64,000 bases of DNA from Cyanidiococcus yangmingshanensis (Eukaryota > Rhodophyta > Bangiophyceae > Cyanidiales > Cyanidiaceae), in NCBI GenBank assembly GCA_013995675.1, contig VWRR01000012.1, forward strand, positions 1-64,000. Direction: 5' to 3'. The notes below the pieces were generated by a model. The model searched no databases. It had not been told where the DNA came from and saw only the letters and a list, made by a program, of their open reading frames with translations. Positions 36,981-47,598 of the stretch are shown one piece after another. Numbering within the stretch: position 1 is the stretch's first letter; each line of letters begins with the position of its first letter. The position numbers and the translations under genes were made by a program.

Positions 36981-37191
36981 AATTTGAAAGTAGTGACTTC
37001 GGCTCTTTGCTGTAGATCGATGGATCGATCGATTGATAGATCGACCATATCAACAGTCTCTAATTCCTGTTTACAACTTGCCCCAGGTACAGTAATTTGA
37101 AAGAAGTGAATTCGGCTCTTTGCTGTAGATCGATGGATCGATCGATTGATAGATCGACCATATCAACAGTCTCTAATTCCTGTTTACAACT
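36981..37191. repeat. Tandem duplication of the PDI gene tail (about 98 bp, 113-bp period)
   Basis: The segment 36,981-37,078 is repeated at 37,094-37,191 with two visible substitutions. The second copy contains the last codon and stop codon of the minus-strand PDI gene (37,184-37,189); the first lies further downstream in its 3' flank. Both contain a GATCGATGGATCGATCGATT block that is itself palindromic. Confidence 0.92.
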
Positions 37192-38770
37192 CGTCCTTCT
37201 CGGATTCCTTCGAAGATGCACCGTCTGGGATAGTGAACTTGTGTGTTGCATGTTTCTGAATAAACGACATCATATCCGAAACAGAACGGTCGCCTTCGTA
37301 CCGAACAGCCTTCTTATCCTTGCCTGCTGGAAAGAGGATCAAGGTGGGGAACCCGCGCGCTTTGTGCTCTCCCGGTGCGTCATTCTTGGTCGCATCCATT
37401 TTGGCGATGACCAGTGTTTTCACCGAGGCGAGTTTGCGCGCAAGCTCATCATATGCCGGCTCGAGGCTTCGGCAGTGCCCGCACCAAGGGGCGTATTGCT
37501 CCACGAACACATCTTTTTGCGGATCCATCACAATTTCATTCCAGGTTTTGCCTACGACAATGCGCACCGGGCCACTGTTATCCGCGGGAGGTTCCTCGGA
37601 ACGCAAGGTCGGTTTCAGATTTCCTGCCAAATAGTCCGCAATAAACTTGCTTATAGACGATTCGTCAGTCGGTCCGTCATAGATGTAGTTACTGTCCTCG
37701 CCGAGAACATGGATCGCGAAGCGTTTTCCGTCAGTGCAGCCGATATACTCACGGAAACGCGCCAGCGTGCCGGCATTCGCCATGACAAAACTGATCCGAG
37801 TCCGATACTTCTTCGCCATGCTCTTCATGATGGACGTACCCTTCTCTTCTGGCTTGTGCGGCGCATCTTCGAACATGATGAAAAGAGGATTCCCGATATC
37901 CTGGTACAGCTCAGCCGTCGTCTGTGAGATCTCTCCAACTAACGGGGCTGCATGCAGTCGAATAAATTGCTGTAAGGGCTCGGCCTTGTCTCCCCCGTTC
38001 CCCTGGTCTGCCTTGGTTTCCGCGGATGCGTCCCAGGGAAAGATATGTGTGCGTTCATGCACCGACTCCGACTCCGAGTGCGGGCGAACAACGACAACGG
38101 CCGCGGTCTCCTTCGTCAGCTGTGGATGCGCATCGACGCCCAATGCATGCGCCGCCTCCAGATCACTGGTCTGGTAAAAGACGAGTTCTGGGAAAAGCTC
38201 ACGGGAGCTGCGCGCAACCTGTTCGAACTGTGACTGTCGAGCCGCGCGCTCTTCCGTCGACAGCGTCTGCGGAACATACCCAACCACACGCGGACGTTCC
38301 TTATTCACCGCAAGGCTCGCGACCTCCGCGGACCGATTCACCAGAACCACGGGTACGGTCATTTGCCTCTTCACGAAAGAAACTAGCGCATCCGTCGTCC
38401 GTTCCCCGTTATAATCAGCAACTGGCTTGCCGTCAACAAAGAGCTTGATCGTCGGAAACCCACGAATATCGAAACGATCACGCAACTTGGTCTCGACGGT
38501 AGCGTCTACCTCTCCTACCAACAATCCCTTCTGATCACTCAAAGCTTTCGCCGCAGCGTCCCAATCATCTTTCATACGCTTGCAGTGACCGCACCAGGGC
38601 GCAACAAACTTGACAAGTGCCAGTCGATGCGAAGCGATCTGCTTATCGAACGTCTTGGCCGTCAAGGGAACCGAAGCCGTCCCACCTGACTTGGCCACCA
38701 CAACCGCCACAAACCACGACAGCACAAACAGCCAAACCGCCCCCACAGCCACAGACCTAACTGAACCCAT
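37184..38770 (-). CDS. PDI: Protein disulfide isomerase (ER, KDEL tail)
   Basis: 528 residues from ATG 38,770. It forms and rearranges disulfides in the ER lumen. The N-terminus is a signal peptide (core VWLFVLSWFVAVVV). A first catalytic thioredoxin domain has APWCGHCKR at about residues 57-64; two non-catalytic thioredoxin-like domains follow, the latter with RISFVMANAGTLARFREYIG; a second catalytic domain has APWCGHCRS near 427. The acidic end terminates in KDEL, the ER retrieval signal. This a-b-b'-a' layout and length are standard, and I see no frame break. The gene converges with the TPR-Tic22 gene, and its 3' flank carries the duplicated tail described separately. Confidence 0.97.
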   Translation of the reverse strand: MGSVRSVAVGAVWLFVLSWFVAVVVAKSGGTASVPLTAKTFDKQIASHRLALVKFVAPWCGHCKRMKDDWDAAAKALSDQKGLLVGEVDATVETKLRDRFDIRGFPTIKLFVDGKPVADYNGERTTDALVSFVKRQMTVPVVLVNRSAEVASLAVNKERPRVVGYVPQTLSTEERAARQSQFEQVARSSRELFPELVFYQTSDLEAAHALGVDAHPQLTKETAAVVVVRPHSESESVHERTHIFPWDASAETKADQGNGGDKAEPLQQFIRLHAAPLVGEISQTTAELYQDIGNPLFIMFEDAPHKPEEKGTSIMKSMAKKYRTRISFVMANAGTLARFREYIGCTDGKRFAIHVLGEDSNYIYDGPTDESSISKFIADYLAGNLKPTLRSEEPPADNSGPVRIVVGKTWNEIVMDPQKDVFVEQYAPWCGHCRSLEPAYDELARKLASVKTLVIAKMDATKNDAPGEHKARGFPTLILFPAGKDKKAVRYEGDRSVSDMMSFIQKHATHKFTIPDGASSKESEKDEL

Positions 38771-38918
38771 TCTTGCTTGGCGCTAAAACAGGCGTAGACA
38801 CCACACAACCGACCGCAGCGCCTCCTAGCACTGACTACTGAGTAAGCGCCAGGACACGCAGCAACGACGGCACAAATCCATTGCTACGGCGACGACGCCC
38901 CCGTGGGCTTTTCATGGC

Positions 38919-38945
38919 GCGTGCGTGCGTGCGTGCGTGCGTGCC
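38919..38945. repeat. GTGC tetranucleotide microsatellite
   Basis: About six copies of GTGC about 150 bp upstream of the PDI start, i.e. in its probable promoter or 5' leader. Confidence 0.9.
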
Positions 38946-39807
38946 TTCGTTGTGCCGTGACAGCTAGACGCATGCCGCCACCGTCCGCATCATCGGGTGC
39001 GCGCGCTTTCTTCCAGACGGGATCGCCGGCGTGCGCGCCACTGGCTGGGCCAAGATCGCCGACGACAACGGAGCGGCCAGCCCGATCGCGTGCTGGCGAG
39101 CGCGATAGAAGCGCTGCAGGTGCGACCCTGGAACTGTATGGGAGAAGCCGCTCCGGCAGCGTTTCGAGCGCGCGGACGCCTTCCGTACGGCGTCTGCAGC
39201 CGGCCTTGACAGCAGCGAAAAGCTGGCTCCGTTTGGATGTGATCAGGCATGAGGACTCCGTATACAGCCATGCGCTGACCATGAACCTTGATCTCATGGT
39301 ATCGTTGAGCATCGTTCGTTTCGCGATGATGGTTTGCGCGTGTGGGTTCGGACCCAACGATCCAGTTTGGGTAGGTATTTCTGATTTTAGGGTTGTGAGG
39401 CGCTTTCAGTGGAGGAATTGTTCGGATACGATCGTGGCGCATGGAGTCACATCGAGCGGTGTTGCGCATAACGGATCTGTAATGCCCAGCAGATGGTGTG
39501 CGTTCCATGTATTGGTAACGATCGATGCAGTCGCCAATGATCGATATCGCCGACGACGATGATCAACGGCAACCTTTCGGGTGGCGTTCACATCGCGTCT
39601 AATCACGGCTCTGCCCTGTCTCATCCACAGGGGGAAAGGCGCGCATTCCTTAGCGAACAGCCTTGGCGCAATCACCGTGTGCACGCATATCGCATGGTGC
39701 GACGAACGAAGAAGCGAATACCGATATTTACTCAAGATGTGGGTGTTTTTATTCATATCGTCTCGAGGCCAACGCTCGTTCTGAGATCCACCTGATTGAG
39801 AACCGCG
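38946..39807. other. Intergenic region without recognised gene
   Basis: Upstream flank of PDI. An open plus-strand frame of 219 codons (38,903-39,562) is present but has neither a recognisable domain nor a clear start, and the minus strand is equally open, so I do not call it. Confidence 0.45.
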
Positions 39808-40212
39808 ATGGAATCACCGAAAGGCTCGTCCATAGGTAGAATGTTTCGTTCCGGAAAGCGATTGAGGCGATTGGTTCGCGCTCGCGCCCGGATGGAATCG
39901 CTGTACCTGCAGCGGGACAACTACGTGCGTTGCTCACCCGAACTGAAGGCAGACTCGTCTGAAAAGCAGCTCAAGGGCGTGCAGCGGGCGGTGAGGCGGA
40001 CAGAGCCAGCAACGAACCTCTGCGCTTCAGGCACACTCCATCCGCCAGTATCCGTGCAAGCTCAAGTAACGGATGACGATCGAATAAGCCTGTTGTTGGA
40101 CGCAGCACAAGCAGCCAACATTAAATACGACACAGCGAGCGCATATCATCGGCTCCAGAGTGCGTGTTTCAACGCTAGGGTGTGGTTCCGTAGCGCAGTC
40201 TGCAGCGGGTGA
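39808..40212 (+). CDS. Possible small hypothetical protein
   Basis: 134-codon frame from an ATG with an Arg-rich N-terminus (GKRLRRLVRARARMESLYLQ). No family is recognised. Its last 67 bases overlap the 3' end of the minus-strand GT92-like gene. It may be a chance frame; it is listed only because it is the best candidate in this gap. Confidence 0.2.
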   Translation: MESPKGSSIGRMFRSGKRLRRLVRARARMESLYLQRDNYVRCSPELKADSSEKQLKGVQRAVRRTEPATNLCASGTLHPPVSVQAQVTDDDRISLLLDAAQAANIKYDTASAYHRLQSACFNARVWFRSAVCSG

Positions 40213-41075
40213 GCAGAATACGGTGCAGCTTTCCGCTGCGCCAGCCATTCCATGTAAATTGAGATGATATCGTCATTGAAGAAAATATGTGGCTGCGTTT
40301 CCATGAAAGCCCATGATATATCAGCACGACCTCGTATGCGTTTCTGTATCCAGTCCGTGGCGCCTTTCGAGTAGAGATGAATGAGTGCCGTGTCTTGAGC
40401 GTCAGTTGGCTCTAAAAATGAGCCTGCTGGCAGCCGGCCGGACACGCTCCTGGCAGCACAACACTCATCGTACACGGCATTGTGGGGGAAAACGAAATTT
40501 TTTGTTCGCGGGACATGTACGATCGACTTGATGTGCTTATTCGGCTGACCGACGGCAAAAGCAACGTTTTCCGCCGGGAAGGAAGTCGCATTCATCATAA
40601 GGGTATACCTGCCAGGAAACCGCCAGTTCACACCCAAGGCTGCTATGGATGTGTTGTACTGGCTGTAGACCTGCTCGAGTAACGCTGGGATGCACACGGC
40701 CCGCGTAGAGACCAGGAACTCATCGGCGTCAATCGCACCAAGCCAAGAGACGTTCGCATCTTTGGCCTTCGAGAGCGCATTATCGTAGGCGCGCAACTGC
40801 ACCCCCTGTCCCGAAATTTTGTAGAGACTGACCAACCCAGCCTTTCTAAAGGGCTCCAGTGATTCCTCGAGGTTATCCGAGGACTCGTTATCGTAGACGA
40901 GAAAATGATCCACGCCAAGCGCCAGATGATGGAGAATGTTCTGCACGAGAAGCCGCGCCTCGTTCCGAACGACATACACGAACCACAGATAACGCTTGCG
41001 AGCCGGGCACTGTCGTGCTTGTTGCACTCGCTCCAATTGCTCGGTGGATAGCGAAAGAAGACTGTTTGAGGTCAT
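40146..41075 (-). CDS. Glycosyltransferase, GT92/GT2-like (DUF23-type)
   Basis: 309 residues from ATG 41,075. The catalytic pattern is clear: FVYVVRNEARLLVQNILHH, then FLVYDNESSDN, VQLRAYDNAL and WLGAIDADEFL, where the DxD-type DADE binds the nucleotide sugar. A His-containing segment (ALIHLYSKG) and an Arg/Trp-rich tail follow. This is the arrangement of family 92 and the related GT2 subgroup. The product probably modifies secreted glycans, but no signal anchor is seen in this frame, which continues open to 41,219 without an ATG. A membrane anchor could lie on an upstream exon, or the enzyme may be cytosolic-facing. Confidence 0.75.
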   Translation of the reverse strand: MTSNSLLSLSTEQLERVQQARQCPARKRYLWFVYVVRNEARLLVQNILHHLALGVDHFLVYDNESSDNLEESLEPFRKAGLVSLYKISGQGVQLRAYDNALSKAKDANVSWLGAIDADEFLVSTRAVCIPALLEQVYSQYNTSIAALGVNWRFPGRYTLMMNATSFPAENVAFAVGQPNKHIKSIVHVPRTKNFVFPHNAVYDECCAARSVSGRLPAGSFLEPTDAQDTALIHLYSKGATDWIQKRIRGRADISWAFMETQPHIFFNDDIISIYMEWLAQRKAAPYSAHPLQTALRNHTLALKHALWSR

Positions 41076-43204
41076 ACAGTACGTTCGGTCGATTCGATCG
41101 GGAAGCAGTTGTTGGGAGCGTCTGCAAAGGTCGTTCAAAAATCGGCCGCATACGACCACGATACCATACTCGCCGCCTTTTCGGCAAGAGTGCCGCGAAG
41201 CAGTCAAAGTCGCCTCCACAACGATCGTAGTTCATCGAGAGGAACGTGCAAAAGTTGAACAGTTGTCGTTGAAGGCTCTGCTGTATATGATACCGTGGGT
41301 TATCCTTCGTTTTCGACATACTGTCGTCTGAATACCCTCCTCGAACGATATACCGAAACATAGCAGTAGCGAAGTTCGATCCAGAGTACCACCGAGAGGA
41401 TAAAGAAGCCTAGAGCAAGCAGCAAGCGACCGAAAAAAACGGCGACGATAACGGCTCAGCAGTCCCAAGCCACGCCCAACCTCGACTGCACCTCCTGACT
41501 TGGGACGAGCTGCAGCACCCAGGCGGGCTTCCCCTAGAAGCACATGGCGTTCTACATCTTCCATGACTTGCTGTTTCAAGACGAAAGGCGACAAAGACCC
41601 AACCCGCACGCACCACCACGCAATGTTCCAGCCAACAACACCCAATTTCTGGTACGCGAAACTGTTTCGGGTGATGGCGCAATCGGGCCGCCACGTAGCC
41701 CAGGCTGCTCGCGAGAGACCCATTTTCCTTCTCGCCCACCGGGTATTCCGATGGAGCTGGTCATCAATCCCAATGCATGTCATCGCATCGCGTACGCTTA
41801 CAATAGAAAGACGACCCTGGTAAGATGCTGGCTCGTTGACAGCTGCGAGAACGGTATAGTGCAGATGCAGCAGTAATGTTTCGATATGCAGCCAGAATCG
41901 TCGAGATTCCAGTCCATGGGTAGGTATGGAGGATCTGGCTCATGGATAGCGGAGCCGTACATGGTCGAATCGTTGTGCATACGAAAGTCGGTATCCGTAC
42001 TGAGTGCGCAATCTGTTTTAGAGATTCGTCTCAGAAGTTTGATGATGGATCAAGGTGCTCAAACGCGACCTTTGCCGAGCCCCGACGAAGACGTTTGTCA
42101 CGGAACGACGGATACGTAGTTGTTGAAACTGAAAGGTTGTTCGGTGACGCACCATGGTTGTCGCGCATGGGGACCAACCTTGTGATATCAGTCTTTCTAC
42201 GACCCAATAGGATGGTCTTTACCGAGAAATTGTTCATGCCATGATTCTATTTGTGGACGGAGCTCTATCGTATGAACCAAGTTTTCAGGGCTGCCCGCAG
42301 GACTCGTACGCGATCCAATCGGCGAGGAATCGCACCGCAAGTCGTCGGTCGTACCGTCCTGGAATAAGCGACAATACCATGCTGCTGGAATGGACGCGGA
42401 GACGTTTATCCGAGCTTATCATGCACAGATCGCTTCCCACGCATTTTCGAGGCCACGATCGAGCTCCAATAGCTGCAAGTCATGACAAACAAGAGCTTTT
42501 TCGCAATCGTTCGTCAAGCAAGGACTGCAGCTGGAGCACAGTTATATCAGTATTGGTCAGGCATGACTCTCTGGGTCTCGGACTAGTGCCCGAGGAGGCC
42601 AGTTTTCAGTGTCGGGCACTTCTGTTCCTGGCCAGGTGCATACGCTCCGATCGGATCGAAACGATGATTGGAGTCTGTACCGAGATCTCCATCGATGCTC
42701 CGTTTTAAAGTCCGTGAATGCCCCAACTCTGTGTCGACAGAAGAAGTGGCTACTGTGGATCAAGAGAGCGTTCAACGAAAAGCTTATTTGGGAATGACGA
42801 CGACACCATCCACCCGCACTTATTGGATGACTGCCTTCGCAGGCTCGTGGACCTCAATGATTCACGGAATTGCAGGCGTGCCGAAGCTGAGAACCAACCA
42901 GCTTCATGCGTCCTTTACCTAATAGAAAGTGTACACTGGGGCCGATGCCTGAACGCGACCAGTCGAAAGCGACTCTGCAGTTTCATGCATCGCATACGCT
43001 TAGCGTGTCCCATAACCAACGACATACGATATCAATATGTTCAGGGAGCAAGCAGATAGAGCCAATCGCGAGTCTGGACTCGTGTTAGCGCTGCCCTGTG
43101 ACCAAGCTGCCTAGTACCGGCGCTCGGTGTTCCGAAACTCCACCACGCAACTCTCCAAAATATCCCTTCCATCCAGAATTGTGGAGTTGTGTATGGTTCC
43201 GGTC
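41076..43204. other. Intergenic region without recognised gene
   Basis: About 2.1 kb. The best candidate is a 100-codon plus-strand frame from ATG 41,942 to 42,244, and a 155-codon frame follows at 42,241-42,708; neither has recognisable features or clean boundaries, so I leave them uncalled. Confidence 0.4.
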
Positions 43205-44365
43205 TTACTCGGCAGCAGTAAAAAGCGTTTGGCGACTCGGTTGGATCCAATGGATTATCTGCTCGTAGACAGCCAGCGTTATCGCCGAAGCTGGCGCAAC
43301 CCAAACGATTCGCGGGAACACTCCTTTGAATAGTGCCGTGGGTCCTTCCTCAAGCACGATTGTGCGAAGGCAGTGCAGGACCCCTCGATACGGTCGATCG
43401 GCCCCGATTTGCTGCGTCTGCAGTCGCGTTTTCACCACATCCAGTGGAGTCGTCGCCGCTCCAGCGCCAGCGCCGGCCGTTAAACCGCACAAGAGCATTC
43501 CGCCTGAGGTCTGGGCGATTGGTCCTAGCAGCGACTTCATCTGCTCAAAGATGGCAAACTGCAAAGCCGTAAACGGAACATCGCGGAACATGGTGGCCGT
43601 CGCTCCGGCGTAGAGGCCCTTTCGAATACCCTCGGTTTTGGCGATCACGCGCAGTGCTTGAAACGGCGAGCTGTAGTCTCGGGCTGGTCCCATGCCGGCC
43701 ACTTGCAAACGCTTCGCTACAACTTCCGCAGGCACGTAAGTAGACAGCGCCAACAGGTCAGCAACTGAGGCCGAAGCGATATCACTCCACCAGGACGGCA
43801 CGCCGTCGGCTCCGTAGCCACCGCCCGGCGTCCACGACTTGAGAAACTTGTAGGATGCAAACGTGATCGCATGAGAGGGCACACTCCCCAGCAAAACGGA
43901 AGCCAGTCCTGCATAAAGGCCGCGCCGAACACCCTGCTCACGAACAATGCGACTCGCACACTCCAACATGCCGCGGTAGGGCCGCGTTCGAAGACCTTCC
44001 TCTCCGAGGGTAGGTCGGCTGCTAGATCCCGTTCTCTTTTGACGAATCGACTGCTGTACTTGCAAGCGGGCCTTGACCGTATCGACCGGATGCATCAGTA
44101 AGTCCGCGAGCGCGCCAGCCAAACCGCCTGCCAAACTGTCGACCAGCAAGTTGAGGCCGCGCCCGCTGTCGCGGTCCACGAACTCCAGCATCGACTCATA
44201 GGGCAAGAAACGTTGCCCACAAAAGCGCGATCGTTTTACCGACCGTAAGTGAAAAGTAGTTGCAGTAGTGCCCTCGAGTGGTGTCGACCTCAGACACGGC
44301 CGGTCGACGGCAACGTTGCCTGGGCAAAACGCGAAGAAAACATCGCTCCGGCGAGTGAGAAGCAT
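43205..44365 (-). CDS. Mitochondrial carrier family (SLC25) protein
   Basis: 386 residues from ATG 44,365. Inner-membrane metabolite carrier with the three-repeat plan and six membrane helices. The signature P-x-[DE]-x-x-[KR]-x-[KR] occurs three times: HPVDTVKARLQ, VPAEVVAKRLQ and TPLDVVKTRLQ. Matrix-helix motifs such as GLYAGLASVLLGSVPSHAI and GLYAGATATMFRDVPFTAL are present. An 80-residue N-terminal extension may be an import sequence (mitochondrial or plastid envelope). The pattern is nearest the group holding S-adenosylmethionine carriers and mitoferrin-like carriers, but substrate cannot be fixed by eye. The start lies 199 bp from the divergently transcribed RCC1-repeat gene. Confidence 0.92.
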   Translation of the reverse strand: MLLTRRSDVFFAFCPGNVAVDRPCLRSTPLEGTTATTFHLRSVKRSRFCGQRFLPYESMLEFVDRDSGRGLNLLVDSLAGGLAGALADLLMHPVDTVKARLQVQQSIRQKRTGSSSRPTLGEEGLRTRPYRGMLECASRIVREQGVRRGLYAGLASVLLGSVPSHAITFASYKFLKSWTPGGGYGADGVPSWWSDIASASVADLLALSTYVPAEVVAKRLQVAGMGPARDYSSPFQALRVIAKTEGIRKGLYAGATATMFRDVPFTALQFAIFEQMKSLLGPIAQTSGGMLLCGLTAGAGAGAATTPLDVVKTRLQTQQIGADRPYRGVLHCLRTIVLEEGPTALFKGVFPRIVWVAPASAITLAVYEQIIHWIQPSRQTLFTAAE

Positions 44366-44564
44366 TCGCAGACCGCTCGTCACGATACCACGCGTGAGCG
44401 TTGCTAGACTTGTCGCCCATGAGGCGTGGCGTCACTCGACGTTCAGAAAGGCTGGTGGGTTTTCCCTTCCGAGCAACAAGTTTATGAAAATGGATATTAA
44501 GGGCTGCTTTTATCTTCTGTAGTCTCCTGTTTAGCGGTCGTTAGATAAGGCACTTGGATCTTGG
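44366..44564. promoter_or_regulatory. Shared divergent promoter interval, carrier / RCC1-repeat gene
   Basis: Only 199 bp separates the two start codons, so both promoters must lie here or overlap the coding ends. No TATA-like element is obvious at a convincing distance from either start. Confidence 0.5.
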
Positions 44565-46199
44565 ATGCGGTTTTGGCGTGTTTCTGGAGCTACGAACGTT
44601 ACCTTTCGCCACCCGAGCTGGTGTTGCTCTCTCTGGTCAACGCGACTGAAACGATTTGACTTGACCAGAGGCGAGCGCTTCCGTGCACTGATCGGAGAGA
44701 AGCAGCGCACATGCGCAAACTGGACGAGCGCAGAAGCAGCGGTGCACTCACCGGATTCGGAGGCCGGAAAGAAGGCCTCGGTCTGGTTATGGGGCAGCGC
44801 AGACGACGGCCGTCTGGGACTCGCGCTCAATCGCCTGGAGCCAGACCGCGACTTTGGCTCTGGACGACGCTGTGTACGGCCAAGCGCACTCGAACCGTGG
44901 CCTGCAACTGTAAAGCAGGTCGCCCTCGGCGCCGCGCACTCAATCGTGCTCCTCGACAACGGTGAAGCATTTAGTTTTGGTCTTGGCTCTGATGGTCAGC
45001 TCGGACTGCCACCCGAGGCTCTGGTGACGCATCCGTCGCAACCTCCGTTCGTCAGAAGCTGGCTCCAGCACTGGACATTGGATCGATGGCCCTGGCGATG
45101 GCTACGCTGGGCGCGATGGACACCGCAACCTGTGCGCTGGTCGCAGCCGCAGCCACGCCTCGTCCAGGTTGCAGCCGGCGCCGCGCATTCGGTCTGGATC
45201 AGCGCCCAAGGACACGTGTACACCTGCGGACGAGGCACGCATGGGCAACTAGGACACGTGTCCAGCGGGACGGGCTTCAGCACCCGTGGTGGTGGCGAAG
45301 CGGTGCGCGTTGCCCGATCGATCATGCGTCCGCTGCGTGTCGAGGCGCTCGCCCGCGCCAACATCCGTGCTGTTCAAGCGGCCTGCGGTGACAACTTCAC
45401 GCTCATTCTGGCCGATGATGGTAGTGTCTATGGATGTGGCGCTATTGAGAACGGACAGCTCGGGCTTGGCGACCCAGACGGAGTCGAGCAAGTCCAGACA
45501 GGCCCTGGCGGGCAGCGTCTGATCAGCACCTTTCGTCGATTAAGGGCCCTGCGAGGCGAGCCAGTCGCTCAGCTCTTTGCAGGTTTCCAGGCAGCTGCTG
45601 CAATATTGCGAAACAGCGGTCAGTTGGTTATCTGGGGCAAGGTATCCGACCGGATTTATCTGGAACCGACCCCGATCCCATCGCTTCCTGGACGGATCCA
45701 CAAGGTGGCTTTTGGATTCAATCACATCCTGGCGCTTGTAGAATCAGCATCTGATCGGCGACGAGCGATCTACAGTTGGGGCAGCAATGAGAACGGTTGC
45801 CTGGGCTTTGGATATGGATCGCGCGGCGCGCACGCAGTGCATTCGCCACAGCGCATTGAGTCATTCCCTGGGTCGCAGGCTACTTCATGCATCACTGATA
45901 TCGCGGCAGGTTACCGGACGAGTTATGCATTACGACAGGACGTTCAGACCGGTCGAGCGTATCTGTACAGTTGGGGAAGTGGGCTCTGCGGGGCGCTGGG
46001 GTTAGGGGACCGCCTCATTCCCGAAGCCGGTGCTGGCACAGTGGACATGTGGGAGCCCGTCTGCGTCTTTGACACCGACGCAGCCGCGACCGGCAACGCA
46101 GGCCCGAAAGCATTTCGGATCGTCAGCGGCTTCCAGCACGTCGCCATGTATACCACGTCGCTGGGCCGGACTGATGAACCTCCAGAGAGCAATACCTGA
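44565..46199 (+). CDS. RCC1-repeat beta-propeller protein, possibly organellar
   Basis: 544 residues from ATG 44,565. It carries at least six RCC1-type blades marked by G-x-(N/H/S)-x-x-G-Q-L-G motifs: WGSADDGRLGLA, FGLGSDGQLGL, CGRGTHGQLGH, CGAIENGQLGLGD, WGSNENGCLGFG and WGSGLCGALGLGD. The first 45 residues are basic and hydrophobic with few acidic residues, resembling a mitochondrial or plastid import sequence, which would make it similar to organellar RCC1-like proteins rather than the nuclear Ran exchange factor. Partner is unknown. No frame break is seen. Confidence 0.88.
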   Translation: MRFWRVSGATNVTFRHPSWCCSLWSTRLKRFDLTRGERFRALIGEKQRTCANWTSAEAAVHSPDSEAGKKASVWLWGSADDGRLGLALNRLEPDRDFGSGRRCVRPSALEPWPATVKQVALGAAHSIVLLDNGEAFSFGLGSDGQLGLPPEALVTHPSQPPFVRSWLQHWTLDRWPWRWLRWARWTPQPVRWSQPQPRLVQVAAGAAHSVWISAQGHVYTCGRGTHGQLGHVSSGTGFSTRGGGEAVRVARSIMRPLRVEALARANIRAVQAACGDNFTLILADDGSVYGCGAIENGQLGLGDPDGVEQVQTGPGGQRLISTFRRLRALRGEPVAQLFAGFQAAAAILRNSGQLVIWGKVSDRIYLEPTPIPSLPGRIHKVAFGFNHILALVESASDRRRAIYSWGSNENGCLGFGYGSRGAHAVHSPQRIESFPGSQATSCITDIAAGYRTSYALRQDVQTGRAYLYSWGSGLCGALGLGDRLIPEAGAGTVDMWEPVCVFDTDAAATGNAGPKAFRIVSGFQHVAMYTTSLGRTDEPPESNT

Positions 46200-46974
46200 C
46201 CCTCGATGAAATACGGGACTGCACGTTTCCTTTCCTGCAAAAACGCGATAATATTTCGCCGAGATATAGGTTTCTTGCATCGTTCTAGCGTTGCCGTCTT
46301 TTTGGCGACTTATCCCTGCAAACGGCAGCGTATCTGCTTCCGTCCAAAAATAAAACAACGCTGTCGGCTTGGCCAATACGACCAACCGTTTGGTTGCGAC
46401 GAGTGGGTTCAGAGGGCTGGGGCGTTTGCGCGGTATCCCAAGGTATCCGCTCGGTCCTGTCCATGAATACTTCATCTTTGGGAGTCGACCGACACCCACC
46501 TAATTCACCCTACGAATGAACCTAAACAATCTCGATCAAACAGATCACCAAACATAATTTTCCAGATCGGTGCTCACTTTACGCTCAACTCCCCTGAACG
46601 TTTCCAATGTACGCTCAAGGTCTTCCGGCGTCGCCTATCACACGACGCGTGTCCAGTTTGCTCTTCCGGGGACGTCCCGACAGCCATAATACGGTTTCGT
46701 TCCTTCTGTATCCGTTCGGCTCGCTATCATGTCCGTTTCCAAATACAGCGCAAACCACCGATATCTCCATCGTTGGTGTTTGATATTCACTTTGGCGAGT
46801 GCCAGCCCAGCAAATCTGCAATGGGGCTAGTACCGACTAGCCCAGTTTGCCAGCGTTGCGCACCAATTCTATGATGTTGGGAGATTCCTGAGCCTGCAGA
46901 CGTTGTGGTTTTCCTCCAACTTGGCGCATACTGGAATCTGCACTCTAATTGAACTGAAAACGCAACGTGGGTTC
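46200..46974. other. Intergenic region without recognised gene
   Basis: About 0.8 kb between the RCC1-repeat gene and the Cys/His-rich gene. The minus-strand open frame here is antisense to the RCC1 gene end and is not supported. Confidence 0.5.
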
Positions 46975-47598
46975 ATGTTCGTGCTGTTGTGGTGTAAACG
47001 CTTGCGACAGTGCCGGTCGCCAGTGAGGAACTTGCCTCTGGCAGGTGCTTCGCCAGCGTTCAGCACGATTCCGGCAGGGGTCTGGACCCGCCGCAGCACT
47101 TGTTGCTCAGTGAGGCCTCGATTGCGCCCAGCTTGTCGGTGCTGGCGTACCCGCTGTGCTGCAGACTCGTCTGGAAGTTCGTCTTCACCGACGGGCCCCG
47201 ACGACGAGGACGCGAACGAGTTGGCATCCGGACCGCTGGTGTTGCGACTACAGCGTTGTCGACGTTGTGGGGAGTTGTTTGACGCTCGCTTGAACCACAA
47301 ACGAGCTTGTAGATTTCACGGACACGCGCTGGGCGATCGAGGCTACTATCGCTTGTTCATGGTGCCCCGAGAAGAGGCCGAAGCCTCACTCTCTTGGCCA
47401 GAGCACGGGCGAGATACAGGCTCGGCCAGCCCGTGGGTTCTTCAGTCTCGCTGGTCTTGTTGCGGAGCAGCTTACCCAGACTCGCCTGGCTGTCGTTTAG
47501 ATCGCCATTTGAGCTGGGACGAGGAGCTCAGACCTTGTGAGGGTCTTTTGAATGACGCACAGATGGCGGCCTGGAAGCTGCGCACGCACTGGTGTTAG
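46975..47598 (+). CDS. Cys/His-rich (CHORD-like) hypothetical protein
   Basis: 207 residues from ATG 46,975. The N-terminus is Arg/Ser/Cys-rich with few acidic residues and may be a transit peptide. The C-terminal half has a regular pattern of likely zinc ligands: CRRCGELFDARLNHKRACRF followed by H, then WSCCGAAYPDSPGCRLDRH. This C-x-x-C...C-x-x-H...C-C-G...G-C...H order resembles CHORD and related plant-type zinc-binding domains, but spacing is not exact, so the assignment is tentative. The function is unknown. Confidence 0.6.
   Translation: MFVLLWCKRLRQCRSPVRNLPLAGASPAFSTIPAGVWTRRSTCCSVRPRLRPACRCWRTRCAADSSGSSSSPTGPDDEDANELASGPLVLRLQRCRRCGELFDARLNHKRACRFHGHALGDRGYYRLFMVPREEAEASLSWPEHGRDTGSASPWVLQSRWSCCGAAYPDSPGCRLDRHLSWDEELRPCEGLLNDAQMAAWKLRTHWC

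Noticed and set aside
38903-39562. 219-codon plus-strand frame upstream of PDI
   Set aside because: It starts at a microsatellite, has no recognisable domain, and both strands are equally open.
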